Assembly (NCBI RefSeq): GCF_900233005.1 | Contig: NZ_LT960612.1 | Span: 1,791,154 to 1,855,153 of the forward strand | Reading direction: 5' to 3' | Source of the DNA: Vibrio tapetis subsp. tapetis | GTDB lineage: Bacteria > Pseudomonadota > Gammaproteobacteria > Enterobacterales > Vibrionaceae | Length of the DNA stretch: 64,000 nucleotides | Translations under genes and position numbers: made by a program | The notes under the pieces: generated by a model | The model's input: the letters and a program-made list of their open reading frames with translations, nothing else | Told to the model about the DNA's origin: nothing | Databases searched by the model: none | Part shown: positions 26,686 through 36,258 of the stretch, in pieces | How positions within the stretch are numbered: position 1 is the first letter of the stretch | Layout: the number at the start of each line of letters is the position of its first letter

Positions 26686-28473
26686 TTAATGGACTTGGAG
26701 TGTGCCATACAAGGTTTGGTACAATCCTCTTTCGTTCACTAAATCATGATGAGTCCCTGATTGCACCACTTTGCCATCTTCAAGTACATAAATTAAATCC
26801 GCTTGTTTTACGGCGGATAAGCGGTGCGCAACGATAAGCGTTGTCTTGCCGTTTAGGAATTCATCTAAGGCTTCGTGCAACGCGGCTTCTGTTGCCGTAT
26901 CGAGTGCTGATGTTGCTTCATCTAATATCACAAAATCTGGATTTGAGAGCACCATACGGGCAATAGCAAGCCTCTGTCTCTGCCCTCCTGACAATCGCAC
27001 CCCCTGCCGCCCTAGTTGGGATTCTAATCCTTCGGGAAGCGTCGCTAATAGGTCGTTCAACTGGGCAATACTTAATGCCTGATGAAGTGCGTCGTCAGAA
27101 TAATCTTGCCCTAAGGTCAAGTTCTGCCTCATGGTATCGTTAAAAATCATCGGTTGTTGCAATACGGTCGCAAGCTTAGAGCGCAACTGGTCGTAACCCA
27201 CGCTTTCTATTGGAGAGCCATTAATTAAAATGTCGCCACTCTCTTTGTGGTAAATGCCGAGTAACAATTGAATTAATGTCGACTTACCGCCACCGGATGC
27301 ACCAACTAACGCCACGCGTTTGCCTTTTGGAATACGCAAATTCAAGCCTTTCAATACGTTTCGTTCGTCGTTGTAAGAAAAGCTGACATTACGAATGTCC
27401 ACATCGAATGATTCATTTTTTATGAAAGGATTAACGGTTGCGGTTGGGCGATATTCTTCTTCCAGATCGAGAATCGCGTTCAAGCGCTTCATCGCGGCAG
27501 ACGCACTAAACCAAGAATACTGAATACTAAGTAAATCTTGGATCGGCGAGAGCATAAACCAGAGGTAACCAAAGATCGCAAAGATTTGCCCAACGGTTAG
27601 ATCGCCCATTAAAACCAACACAATCGCGGCTGCTCTGAAAATCTCGAACCCAACGAGGAACATTAGGAACGACACTCTATTGGCGGCATCCGTTTGCCAA
27701 GCGTAATTGTCTGCATCGACACGAATTGAGTCTGAATCTTTTTTAAGACGATCTAAGTACTCTTTCTCACGATTTGCAGCGCGCAGCTGATAAAGGCCAT
27801 CTAACGTTTCAACCAACCGTTGTTGAAAGCGTTCAAAGGATTGGTTTTCTCTCTTTTTAAGATGCTTTACTTTCTGCCCCATCAGACGTGACAAATAGAC
27901 AATCACAGGGTTAAGTAGCACGATAAACAGAGCCAGTTTCCAATCTAACCAGAATAACACCGCCGCAATACCGATAATACTCAAGATGGATACGACAAAT
28001 CGGCTCAAGGTATTGCCGATGAAACTGTCGATCGTCTCTATATCCGTCACAAGATGTGACGTTAGAGCACCACTGCCTTTTTCTTCATATTGACGCATGC
28101 TAATGCGGCCAAGCTTATCAAGCAACTTCTGGCGCATGTAACAAGTTAGAGATTTTGATATGAGTGTAAACTGACGAGTTTGGTAAATGTTGAGTGCTTG
28201 GCTTCCCATTCGCATAAACACGACCAAAAACGTCACCATTGCAATGTAGCCCATTGGCGTCTGCCAAGAATCCAACATCGCATGGTTAAGTAATTCAATG
28301 CCACCAGCGGGGTTACTGAGCAGCACTTCATCCACTAGCAACGGCATTAATAAGGGAATTGGAACACTCAGAGCTGCCGCAAATATCGCAATGACGTTCG
28401 CAATAACAAGTTTCTTTTTGTGGCGGCCAGCTTGTTGAAGTAGCCAAGTTTTGTTGATATTTAAAGTCGTCAA
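26686..28473 (-). CDS. ABC exporter, fused permease and ATPase (MsbA/MdlB-like)
   Basis: 595 residues. The membrane part (1-320) has about six helices, and the ATPase domain (about 350-590) carries Walker A GASGGGKST, signature LSGGQRQR, Walker B FVILDEATSALD and the switch His in AHRLS. It would work as a homodimer or with a partner half-transporter. The substrate is unknown; family members export lipids, peptides or drugs. It lies downstream of the haem receptor gene but behind that gene's terminator, so it is not clearly part of the haem operon. The C-terminal domain is complete. Confidence 0.88.
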   Translation of the reverse strand: MTTLNINKTWLLQQAGRHKKKLVIANVIAIFAAALSVPIPLLMPLLVDEVLLSNPAGGIELLNHAMLDSWQTPMGYIAMVTFLVVFMRMGSQALNIYQTRQFTLISKSLTCYMRQKLLDKLGRISMRQYEEKGSGALTSHLVTDIETIDSFIGNTLSRFVVSILSIIGIAAVLFWLDWKLALFIVLLNPVIVYLSRLMGQKVKHLKKRENQSFERFQQRLVETLDGLYQLRAANREKEYLDRLKKDSDSIRVDADNYAWQTDAANRVSFLMFLVGFEIFRAAAIVLVLMGDLTVGQIFAIFGYLWFMLSPIQDLLSIQYSWFSASAAMKRLNAILDLEEEYRPTATVNPFIKNESFDVDIRNVSFSYNDERNVLKGLNLRIPKGKRVALVGASGGGKSTLIQLLLGIYHKESGDILINGSPIESVGYDQLRSKLATVLQQPMIFNDTMRQNLTLGQDYSDDALHQALSIAQLNDLLATLPEGLESQLGRQGVRLSGGQRQRLAIARMVLSNPDFVILDEATSALDTATEAALHEALDEFLNGKTTLIVAHRLSAVKQADLIYVLEDGKVVQSGTHHDLVNERGLYQTLYGTLQVH

Positions 28474-28493
28474 ATTTCACTCTGCCTTTGTAC

Positions 28494-28524
28494 AAAAAAA
28501 GCCGCTTTTCCAATGAAAAGCGGC
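28494..28524 (-). terminator. Rho-independent terminator of hutA
   Basis: Minus strand: GCCGCTTTTC-ATTG-GAAAAGCGGC followed by seven T residues, 24 bases beyond the hutA stop codon. The stem is perfect. Confidence 0.9.
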
Positions 28525-28548
28525 CTGTTCATTTAATGGAAACGATGA

Positions 28549-30680
28549 TTAGAAATCGTATTTTGCTGATATTCCGAAGTTTCTGCCCGCTTGTGTGTAG
28601 AATTTGTCTTCTTCTTGTCTCCCACGAACATCACTCCAATTGTAGTATTCTGCATCCGTTAAGTTGAAGATACCGGCACGCAATGTCAGATCTTTCATAG
28701 GGATGTAATAGGCCGTTAAATCGACCACCGTCGAGCTACCCGGAGCAAACACGGGTTGATCTTGGCCTGCACGGTTCTTGGTTGGCGTTATGTCTTCCTG
28801 CTTTTTGCCCGCAGTGTAAGACACCTTCAAAGATGAGCCCCATAGCGTTGATGGTGCGTCATAATTCAACCCTACCACTGCATTCCATGGATTAACACTG
28901 TTCAATGGATTACCTTCGTGATCTTTACCTTCAGTGTAGGCGGCAGAGAGTAAAGTCGTCATGCCTTTGGGAGCACCCACCAATTCGTGCCAATTCAAGG
29001 TATTGGTGAGCTCGGCACCTTTGATCGTCGCTTGATCGATGTTTACGTATTGGTTTTGCTGAATTCGACCACGGTATCCCACGTCCTTCATTTCAATGAA
29101 ATCATCGTATTGACTATAAAATACGGCAAATTCCGTTGATGATGCGCTTACGTCATGGCGCCAGCCTAGCTCATAGGATAGGCTCTTTTCTGCTTTCAGG
29201 TTCGGGTTTGGAATACTTTCATAGCCATGTGCCGGATTACCAAACGAATAGAACAGTTCTTGGAAGTCTGGCGCTCGGAATCCTTGACTCACTTGAGCGA
29301 AAACTTTATTGCTGTCATTTACGCTATAAAGCGCACCAAGTCGACCAGTAAAAGCTGAGTCTTGGTAGTCTTTATACAAGGATTTATCGACCGTACTGCC
29401 TTCTGGAAAATTATTCCCTGGTTTGGTTTCAAATGAGTCGTACGAATACCAGGGGTTAAGATCAATTTTCCAATGGTGATTTCATCTTGTACAAATAAAC
29501 CATAACGACGTTCACTTGCCTCTGGCATATAAAACACTTGTGTGTCCGGCTTGAGCGAGTTGAACTCATCGTTAACATTTTCAATGTCTTTATCACTGAA
29601 CGACGCGCCATACACGACGAAATGTTCAGAATTGCCAAAGGTGAAGAATTTGTCTAGCTGAATATCACCTTGGAACCCTTTGTCATTGTAGATGTAATCT
29701 TTAGTTTGAACGTTGCCTGCGGGTGTACCACGGCTTGCCTTTAGGTACGTTCGATTGGTCACACCATTTGTTTTTTTAGACATATAGTCCAACTGCCACT
29801 CAACTTTATCAGCATACGCAGCCTTTGTGTTCCAAATGTGCTTAATCCCAACTCGAGTACGATCACTTGTATCTTTACCCGTGTAGTTTTTATAGTCGCT
29901 GTCATTGAAAACGGTGTCTGTCTTGCCTTTCACCATTTCGCCAGTAAATTCGATGCGGTGTTCTTGGTTTAACTGATATTGAAGTTTTACCAGCAAGTTA
30001 TCTGCTTTAGTTTCTTGCTCTCTATCATTACCGAAGTTATTCAATTCCTCAGCATTTTTATGAGTATATGCCACTAAAGTTTCTAAATCCTCGAAACGGT
30101 TCGCCAATGCAACGGATTGAGAAAACGTCTTGTCTGCAGAAGAATAGTTAAGTTTGGCGTGACCACCAATGTCTTTACCACCCTTAAGAAAATCACTTGG
30201 ATCTTTCGTTTCAAAAGCGACAATACCACCAATCGCATCACTGCCTTGCAATGAAGATGCCGCGCCCTTTACCACTTCAACGGACTTAATCATATCGATA
30301 TCGAGATCTACACGACCGGAGTTAATAAAGGATTAGTTGTTTTTGAATTGATTTGGTTGGGAAACACCGTCAATTAAGATCTTCACGCGGTTGCCTTCCA
30401 TACCGCGAATATTGATGCTCTGCACCCCTTGGCGTGAATCCGTCTGGACATCAACACCCGGCGTATAATCAAACAAGTCGGATACGCTGTTCGTCATATT
30501 CTCTTCAATCGCTTGATCAGAAATGACTTTGACAGAAGCTGACGTATCTTGGATGGTTTGGTTTGTTCGAGTAGCCGAGACGACCACTTCATCAAGTGAA
30601 TACACTTGATCGTCAGCAACAACATTATTTGAAGCTAGAATTGCGGTAATCACCACCGCTAAAGGTTTTTTGATAAACAT
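28549..30680 (-). pseudogene. hutA: HutA, TonB-dependent haem receptor, broken twice
   Basis: Outer-membrane receptor for haem/haemoglobin, about 710 codons in total. The signal peptide and plug are in 30680-30333 (MFIKKPLAVVITAILAS; TonB-box-like DEVVVSATR; NIRGMEGNRVKILIDG). An in-frame TAA then interrupts after QPNQFKNN. The same frame resumes (SFINSGRVDLDMIKSVEVVKGAASSLQGSDAIGG) to about 29440, where a one-base loss shifts the frame. In the CGTACGAC region, restoring one T gives CGT TAC GAC TCA and joins LILTPGIR to YDSFETKPGNNFPEG. The barrel continues to the terminal FGISAKYDF. Two independent lesions suggest a real pseudogene, or errors in a draft sequence. Haem transport would depend on TonB1 encoded nearby. 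Confidence 0.85.
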
Positions 30681-30810
30681 AATCTATTCCATTTAAAATA
30701 TTTTGAGCGCAGCAATCCTTCAGCCAATTCATAAGATTGGCTGATTTTATTAGAATGGGATTGAGCTAAAGTTTGATTAAATTAAATCATAAGGTACGTG
30801 CTCTATACCG
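30681..30810. promoter_or_regulatory. hutZ-hutA intergenic region with inverted repeat
   Basis: 130 AT-rich bases. 30721-30743 contains CAGCCAAT-TCATAAG-ATTGGCTG, an 8-base perfect stem without a following T run. This leaves read-through, attenuation or an operator as options. No convincing Fur box was found directly before hutA. Confidence 0.4.
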
Positions 30811-31338
30811 TTATGCTGGATTGGGTTCTTTTCTATGCCCTTCATCTAGATGAACAAAACTAAGTAAGTCATCACCTGACACGTCAAACGCCTGTCCAAA
30901 TCCTTTTACATAACGCCCTTTTTCCGGTGTAAGTTGATACAAATTGAAATCTGCTAACGAGCTTAAACTTTCCACAATATCGCCAAACCTTGCTTTTAAA
31001 CACGCAATGGCTGCAATACCGGTTTCTGATTGTTTGTCGATGCATTCAGCTTGAGTGTCAAAACCTAAACGACGTCTAGCGTAAATGGTTTTCGCCGCCG
31101 ATTCGTCTTCGATCATCATGATAGAAACTGATTTAGCCGTTTTCAGGTTCTGGCCATGCTGAGCAATGTCACTGACTAAAATAAAGTACCCTTGCTCGTT
31201 ATGAGCAAATGGCGCATAACTTACATGTGGTATGGCACCGTTGAGTGTTGCCAACTGTAGCGTTTGACATCCATCTCTGAATTCTTGAATTTCTGGACCG
31301 ATACGATTTTGAAGTCTTTCTAATTTCACGCTGCTCAT
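30811..31338 (-). CDS. hutZ: HutZ, haem-utilisation/haem-degrading protein
   Basis: 175-residue split-barrel protein of the pyridoxamine-oxidase-like fold used by HutZ/HugZ. In V. cholerae, HutZ is needed for haem use and degrades haem. The N-terminal half carries QTLQLATLNGAIPHVSYAPFAHNEQGYFILVSDIAQHGQNL. The C-terminal tail FVHLDEGHRKE holds the histidines (H163, H168) in the region where the haem ligand lies in the family. The start codon overlaps the hutX stop (TAATG), so the two are translationally coupled. The frame is intact, unlike its neighbours hutW and hutA. Confidence 0.9.
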   Translation of the reverse strand: MSSVKLERLQNRIGPEIQEFRDGCQTLQLATLNGAIPHVSYAPFAHNEQGYFILVSDIAQHGQNLKTAKSVSIMMIEDESAAKTIYARRRLGFDTQAECIDKQSETGIAAIACLKARFGDIVESLSSLADFNLYQLTPEKGRYVKGFGQAFDVSGDDLLSFVHLDEGHRKEPNPA

Positions 31339-31853
31339 TACGCCAATTTTCCTTTTAATTCTTTAAATGCGATCACTTGTTCAGGTAAAAGAACTCGTGC
31401 TTTGTCTCTGCCTACATACACTTTAAATACACAGTGACCTTGGGCATCGAAAAACCCAATATAATAACTTTCCATGCCTCTAAAAGGTTTACTAACAAAT
31501 GCAACGTGTTCTATGACGTCGATAAGTAGGTGACCATGCAAGCCTTCTTTGCCCATAATATTATAGTAACCATGGGACACCTTCCCCTTTGGGAACGGGT
31601 TTTTGAACTCAAAAATTGAGCCAAATGAATGAACAATTGTCGTCACTGGCCCCCACTCGGGTAACAATGACAAAATGGATTCCGTGTGAATACCCGCGAT
31701 TACGGATACTTGATCCGAGGGCAAAGCAAACGTTACTTCGCCTTCTGTCAAGTTAAGCTGCTCGGCGAGTGTAGATACTGGAATCCCTGTGTCTTTTTCT
31801 AGCGCGCTGCTTACTAAAACTTTCACGTCATCGTACGAAGTTTGCGAAAACAT
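31338..31853 (-). CDS. hutX: HutX, intracellular haem transfer protein
   Basis: 171-residue cytoplasmic protein of the HutX/ChuX family that binds haem and passes it to HutZ. Segments typical of the fold are visible: GPVTTIVHSFGSIFEFKNPFP, SHGYYNIMGKEGLHGHLLID and ESYYIGFFDAQGHCVFKVYVGRD. It lies 10 bases downstream of the hutW reading frame and is coupled to hutZ. The complete frame suggests that haem handling inside the cell could still function even though hutA and hutW are interrupted. Confidence 0.9.
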   Translation of the reverse strand: MFSQTSYDDVKVLVSSALEKDTGIPVSTLAEQLNLTEGEVTFALPSDQVSVIAGIHTESILSLLPEWGPVTTIVHSFGSIFEFKNPFPKGKVSHGYYNIMGKEGLHGHLLIDVIEHVAFVSKPFRGMESYYIGFFDAQGHCVFKVYVGRDKARVLLPEQVIAFKELKGKLA

Positions 31854-31863
31854 CTTTTCTCCT

Positions 31864-33277
31864 TTAAGCCAAAACGGCTTTTATTTTATTGTTATTCGGT
31901 GACTGATTTTTGGATGTCGAGCTTTTATCCGGTTCTGTTGTCATCGCCCCACTTTGAATCACCTGAATCAAGTTCTGTGCAAGTGTTGTTGCCCAAAACT
32001 CACCCGCTAATGTTAGCTCTACATAATCGTCACTGAGCTTAGTTAAGCCATTATTTTGCCAAGCAACAAACAACGGCAGTAGCATTTCAAACATGCCAAA
32101 ACCTGCACACATATTCAGTGTTTTTTTGGTTATTACCCCGCGATCCATCGCAGACTTAACAAAACTTGTAATAGCGCGATCTGGCGCACTACGCATGACG
32201 AAAATGCTGTTGCTGAATGGCTTCTATGTACTTGTCCATGTCTCGATGCTGCATCATATTAAGCCCTGCCACATTACCACCAGCCCCCGCGCCTATTGGC
32301 AGCACTTCGGCGGTTGTTTTAGCAAGGCTGTTGTAGATACTGCGTTCACGGTTAGTCGACGCCCAGTGGTTCACACTTAAACGTCTTTGGTGGTGCTTGG
32401 CCATGAACTCCACCCCCATCTTAAACATAGAAGCTTTTGTTGGTGTATCGGCTGGGTAGGGTAACTTTCCTTGTGCAACGGCCCTTTCCATCGGCAGCCC
32501 TTTCATCTCGATCAGTTGATAAAGGTCAACGCCATCAACACCTACTTCCAAATAGGTTTCTAGATCGGCTTGCCAGTTGTCTAGATTTTGGTAAGGCAAT
32601 CCATACAGCAAGTCGATTACGATTGGTGCCGCGTTATACGACATCATGCGCTGCAACGCTTCTATGACGTGATCTCCGTCATCTAAACGTTTTGCACTTC
32701 GCCTTACTAAGTTGTCAAAACTCTGAACACCAAATGAAAAACGATTAAAGCCACCTTCTAGTGCCGACTCAAACTTATCCTCTCCGAAACGATTTACCCG
32801 TCCTTCGAGGGTGATTTCGCAGTCTGATGTAAGTGGAAAGTGTGCTCGAATCGCCTTGCCTAGTTGCTCTAACTGCAGTGCCGACAAATCTGTTGGAGTT
32901 CCGCCACCTACGTATACCGCTTGAAATGGCTGAGCTTGAGTCCATGCCATAGACGCCTTCCAACGAATTTCCATCATTAAAGCGTCAAAATACGATGCCA
33001 TTAGTTGCTTTGAAGACGCGTATTGAAAAAAGTTGCAATACGTACACCTTACTCGACAAAACGGTATGTGAATGTAGAGGCAACGTGAAGCTACCGTGAC
33101 TGACGAGGACGAATTACCTGCTAGTACATCCGTTAAACTCTGCTGCACTAAAGGCGGTGGCACCATGTCCAACTTCCCCCCTGCGTGAGCCGAGCGTTTT
33201 CGGCTAAATGCAAAGCGCAGAGGGTCTGGTGTTGAAAGTCCTACGATATCCGTATTTTTAGTATCGATCTCAAACAT
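31864..33277 (-). pseudogene. hutW: HutW, radical SAM haem-utilisation protein, frameshifted
   Basis: Radical SAM protein of the HemN-like group. The Fe-S motif is C74-X3-C78-X2-C81 (PFCRVRCTYCNFF), followed by YVGGGTPTDLS and GVQSFDNLVRRSAKR. The first frame stops at 32189 after QQQHFRHA. The rest of the protein (MRSAPDRAITSFVKSAMDRG to KAVLA) continues in another frame from 32196 to 31864. Together they give about 470 residues, the expected length for HutW. The frames overlap as ATGCGTAG, so a coupled two-protein arrangement is conceivable, but a one-base loss near CATTTTCGTC is simpler. It is the first gene of the hutWXZ operon, with a Fur box upstream. Confidence 0.8.
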
Positions 33278-33348
33278 AGCTGTCTAATAATTCACGAATT
33301 GGATTTGGGTAACTGAGCTGCATAGTACATATTTGACTTGATAATATA

Positions 33349-33367
33349 AATAATAATTGATCTCATT
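33349..33367. promoter_or_regulatory. Fur box between hutW and tonB
   Basis: AATAATAATTGATCTCATT matches the Vibrio-type Fur consensus AATGANAATNATTNTCATT at 13 of its 16 defined positions. It lies midway between the divergent hutWXZ and tonB-exbBD-hutBCD operons, where one site could repress both under iron-rich conditions. Confidence 0.7.
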
Positions 33368-33422
33368 CGCAATTAGTGGATAATTATACAATACGCTATT
33401 ACTTATCGTTATTGAGGTCAAA

Positions 33423-34271
33423 ATGGAGTTGAAAAGGTATTTGGTTTTTGCGGGGATTTCACTCATTATTCATGGTGTTGCATTCTCTGCGAATTATAAG
33501 CCAATGACTATTGCGCCTATCTCTGAGAACGTTGGTAGCTCGGTAAGTATTCAGTTAATACAGCGCTCATCCACTCAACCGAATCAGCAATCCGTTTCGG
33601 AAGCTAAACCCTTTTCCAAGACACAACCGGAACCAGCGCGTAACCCAAAACCAGAAAAAGCGACAGGCTATGCAAAAGATACGAAACGAAACACGATAAC
33701 TAAACCGAGAAAGCAACTAAAGACGCTCAAGCCAACTGAGCCAATTAATAAAGAATTAGTCACAAACAAAGCAGCGACCAAGAAGGTTCCACGTAATACC
33801 AGGAAAGCTAAAACTGCGAAGGATAACGTAAAAACTGTTGAGACGAACAAAGCCGACACAGTCCAAGTTAAAAAACAAGCCGTAACCTTTCCAGAGAAGG
33901 TCGATAAACCAATAGTTGATCAAGTGTTATCAAAAACTTCGGCTCAAGAGGATACAGCCCAGCCGCAACAACAAGTACCTCCGTCGGCACCAAAAATGGT
34001 CAAGAAACCAAGCTTTAGTGCTAAGCCGACACCCATTAACTATCCACGTAACGCTAAACGCCGAAATATAGAGGGTTTGGTGTTGGTTGAAATATGGATT
34101 GATGAACAAGGAAAACAAACCAAGCAAATAGTCGTCGACTCATCAGGTTATCCAATGCTAGATCAAGCCGCTCTAAACGCCATCACACAATGGCAATTTA
34201 AGAGCTACCGCGACAAAGGTCAGCTCATTGCACACAGGGTTCAAGTCCCTATTTCATTCGAGTTAAATTAA
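33423..34271 (+). CDS. tonB: TonB (TonB1-type energy transducer)
   Basis: 282 residues. There is one N-terminal membrane anchor (about 5-25, YLVFAGISLIIHGVAFS). A long Lys/Pro/Thr-rich periplasmic spacer (45-200) follows, then the TonB C-terminal domain (about 205-282) with YPRNAKRRNIEGLVLVEIWIDEQG, SSGYPMLDQAALNAITQWQF and the closing VQVPISFELN. It couples proton motive force from ExbBD to outer-membrane receptors. It is the first gene of a run tonB-exbB-exbD-hutB-hutC-hutD with gaps of 1-5 bases or overlaps. This matches the TonB1 haem operon of V. cholerae. A Fur box lies 56 bases upstream. Confidence 0.93.
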   Translation: MELKRYLVFAGISLIIHGVAFSANYKPMTIAPISENVGSSVSIQLIQRSSTQPNQQSVSEAKPFSKTQPEPARNPKPEKATGYAKDTKRNTITKPRKQLKTLKPTEPINKELVTNKAATKKVPRNTRKAKTAKDNVKTVETNKADTVQVKKQAVTFPEKVDKPIVDQVLSKTSAQEDTAQPQQQVPPSAPKMVKKPSFSAKPTPINYPRNAKRRNIEGLVLVEIWIDEQGKQTKQIVVDSSGYPMLDQAALNAITQWQFKSYRDKGQLIAHRVQVPISFELN

Positions 34272-34273
34272 TC

Positions 34274-34975
34274 ATGCAAATTCTCCAATCTATCCAGTCT
34301 CAACTTGGGCTGATGACTTGGCCTCTGGCGGTCATGTCTTTTATTACATTAATGATCTTATTAGAGCGAACACTATTTCTAGCCTTTAATACTCGAACCA
34401 AGAGTAAAAACCTATTGGTTCAGCTTCGCACGCTTGACCTAACAGATTCACAAAAGACAGAGGCACTAATCGAACAACTAAACGAAGCAAAGGTCACCGT
34501 ATTTCAAGGTGCTGGAATGTTGTTGTCTCATCGACGTTTTGAAAAAACACTACGAGAAGAAACCGTTTCTATTTGGCTACAGAGAAAACGCCAAACCTAT
34601 ACCTCTGGCCTTCGCATCCTTTCGATTATTGGCATGATTTCGCCGTTAGTCGGGTTGCTTGGCACTGTGATCGGTCTTATTGAAATGTTCAAAAGCCTTG
34701 CGACGACGTCTGGCTCAATTGAGCCGTCTCAACTCGCTGACGGGCTCGGTTTAGCTATGTCTACTACAGCAGCAGGCCTCCTCATTGCGCTGCCTGCTAT
34801 TATGGGGGCTCAGTTGTTTCATATGTGGGCCGATAATACACTCGCCAAGATAGAGCACGCGCTTAACCACTGTAATTTGTTTATCGAAGGGATAACAGCC
34901 GATTTAAATTCTTCAAAGACGCAACATAAACAAGCGACACAAGATGATTCAACAAGTTGGAAACAACCAGCATGA
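34274..34975 (+). CDS. exbB: ExbB, TonB-complex motor protein
   Basis: 233 residues of the MotA/TolQ/ExbB family. Three membrane helices are seen, at about 13-35, 110-135 and 160-190. The conserved core GMISPLVGLLGTVIGLIEMFK is followed by ADGLGLAMSTTAAGLLIALPA. With ExbD it forms the inner-membrane proton channel that powers TonB. It starts two bases after the tonB stop codon and overlaps exbD by four bases. The hydrophilic C-terminal tail is rich in Lys, Gln and Asp. It acts with TonB1. Confidence 0.93.
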   Translation: MQILQSIQSQLGLMTWPLAVMSFITLMILLERTLFLAFNTRTKSKNLLVQLRTLDLTDSQKTEALIEQLNEAKVTVFQGAGMLLSHRRFEKTLREETVSIWLQRKRQTYTSGLRILSIIGMISPLVGLLGTVIGLIEMFKSLATTSGSIEPSQLADGLGLAMSTTAAGLLIALPAIMGAQLFHMWADNTLAKIEHALNHCNLFIEGITADLNSSKTQHKQATQDDSTSWKQPA

Positions 34976-35388
34976 TCCGTTCGAGTACTCAATCATCCGC
35001 TTCCGACTTCAAACCAGACCTAACCCCTCTGCTTGATATCATATTTATCGTCATGGTTTTTTTGTTATTAACAGCAAACATCAATATAAAGACCATGCAG
35101 TTAGACATACCAACGACTGACCAAACTCAAGTTTTATCCGAACCTGTTAGTCAGGTTATTGCAATCAACATTCTTGAAAAGTCACCCCATTGGGCGATCG
35201 ACCAAACCAGCTATAAAACGTGGGCCGATTTTTCTGCCGCCCTCGTTGAAGCTAAAAACCAGTTCCCTAAAAGAGAAGTCATTATTGGGTCTGACAAGTC
35301 AGTTCCTGTAGAAAAAATGCTTCAATTACTCGCATTTATGCAACAAAACAAAATCGATGCTACGAGCATCATGATGGAAGAAAAATAA
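34972..35388 (+). CDS. exbD: ExbD, TonB-complex motor protein
   Basis: 138 residues from the ATG at 34972, which overlaps the exbB stop as ATGA. An upstream ATG at 34957 would add five residues and is less likely. The single membrane helix holds the conserved proton-carrying Asp (DLTPLLDIIFIVMVFLLLTA). The periplasmic domain ends with the usual SDKSVPVEKMLQLLAFMQQN. It pairs with ExbB. Spacing to hutB is one base, so translation is probably coupled along the operon. Confidence 0.92.
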   Translation: MIRSSTQSSASDFKPDLTPLLDIIFIVMVFLLLTANINIKTMQLDIPTTDQTQVLSEPVSQVIAINILEKSPHWAIDQTSYKTWADFSAALVEAKNQFPKREVIIGSDKSVPVEKMLQLLAFMQQNKIDATSIMMEEK

Positions 35389-35389
35389 T

Positions 35390-36253
35390 ATGAAGAACAC
35401 ATTCAATCCCCTTTCAAAAGCCTCATTAGTGCTCGCAACCTTGGCGCTGACTTCAGTATCAATTTCTGTTAACGCACAAGAGCGTATCATCAGTGCTGGA
35501 GCCAACATTACCGAGCTGTTTTTCGCACTTGAGGCACAAGATCAACTGGTGGCCGTGGATGTAACAAGTAAAAGTTACGTGGCTGGAACAGCAATCACTC
35601 AGGTCGGCTACCATCGTCAACTCTCCGCCGAAGGGCTCATGGCACTCAACCCTACTCGCTTAATTGGCTCAGATGAAATGGGGCCAGATACCACATTAGA
35701 TTTATTGGCAGCAAGTGAAGTTGAGGTTATGACGATGCCAGCTGGTAACTCTATTGAAGCGCTAAACCAACGAATTGATATCATTGCTGGCATCGTAGAC
35801 AAACCAAGCCAAGCAGAAAAGATCAAACAAAAAGTCGTACAAGATATCGCTAACCTAAAAAACAGCCCATTAAGCGTGAAACCAAAAGTCATGTTTTTGA
35901 TGATTAATGAAGATAGGCCTGCCACGGCCGCTGGTTCAAATACGCCTATTGATAAAATAATTTCGTTATCTGGTGCCGTTAACCCTGCAGCAAAAGAGAT
36001 GGAGTCTTATAAGCCGCTATCTTATGAAGCTATCATCAATATGCAGCCAGACTACATTTTAGTCAGTGACCGTGCATGGCACAAATTTGGCGGTGCGGAT
36101 CAAATACTGCAAAAACTACCACTCCTTGCGGCTACGCCAGCGGGAACAAACGGTGGGATTGTATCCGTTCCTAGCCGTGCGTTAGTCGGGGGGTTCGGTC
36201 TACAAAGTCTCGAGTTGGCTAAAACGCTCAACACCCAATTTGCATCTCATTAG
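35390..36253 (+). CDS. hutB: HutB, periplasmic haem-binding protein
   Basis: 287 residues. The signal peptide is visible (about 1-30, ending SISVNA-QE). The mature part is a cluster-A/III substrate-binding protein with ERIISAGANITELFFALEAQDQLVAVD, the linking helix region and a C-terminal PSRALVGGFGLQSLELAKTL. In V. cholerae and Yersinia this type hands haem to the HutCD permease. No lipobox is present, so it is soluble in the periplasm. It follows exbD by one base and precedes hutC by five. Confidence 0.93.
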   Translation: MKNTFNPLSKASLVLATLALTSVSISVNAQERIISAGANITELFFALEAQDQLVAVDVTSKSYVAGTAITQVGYHRQLSAEGLMALNPTRLIGSDEMGPDTTLDLLAASEVEVMTMPAGNSIEALNQRIDIIAGIVDKPSQAEKIKQKVVQDIANLKNSPLSVKPKVMFLMINEDRPATAAGSNTPIDKIISLSGAVNPAAKEMESYKPLSYEAIINMQPDYILVSDRAWHKFGGADQILQKLPLLAATPAGTNGGIVSVPSRALVGGFGLQSLELAKTLNTQFASH

Positions 36254-36258
36254 TATCG

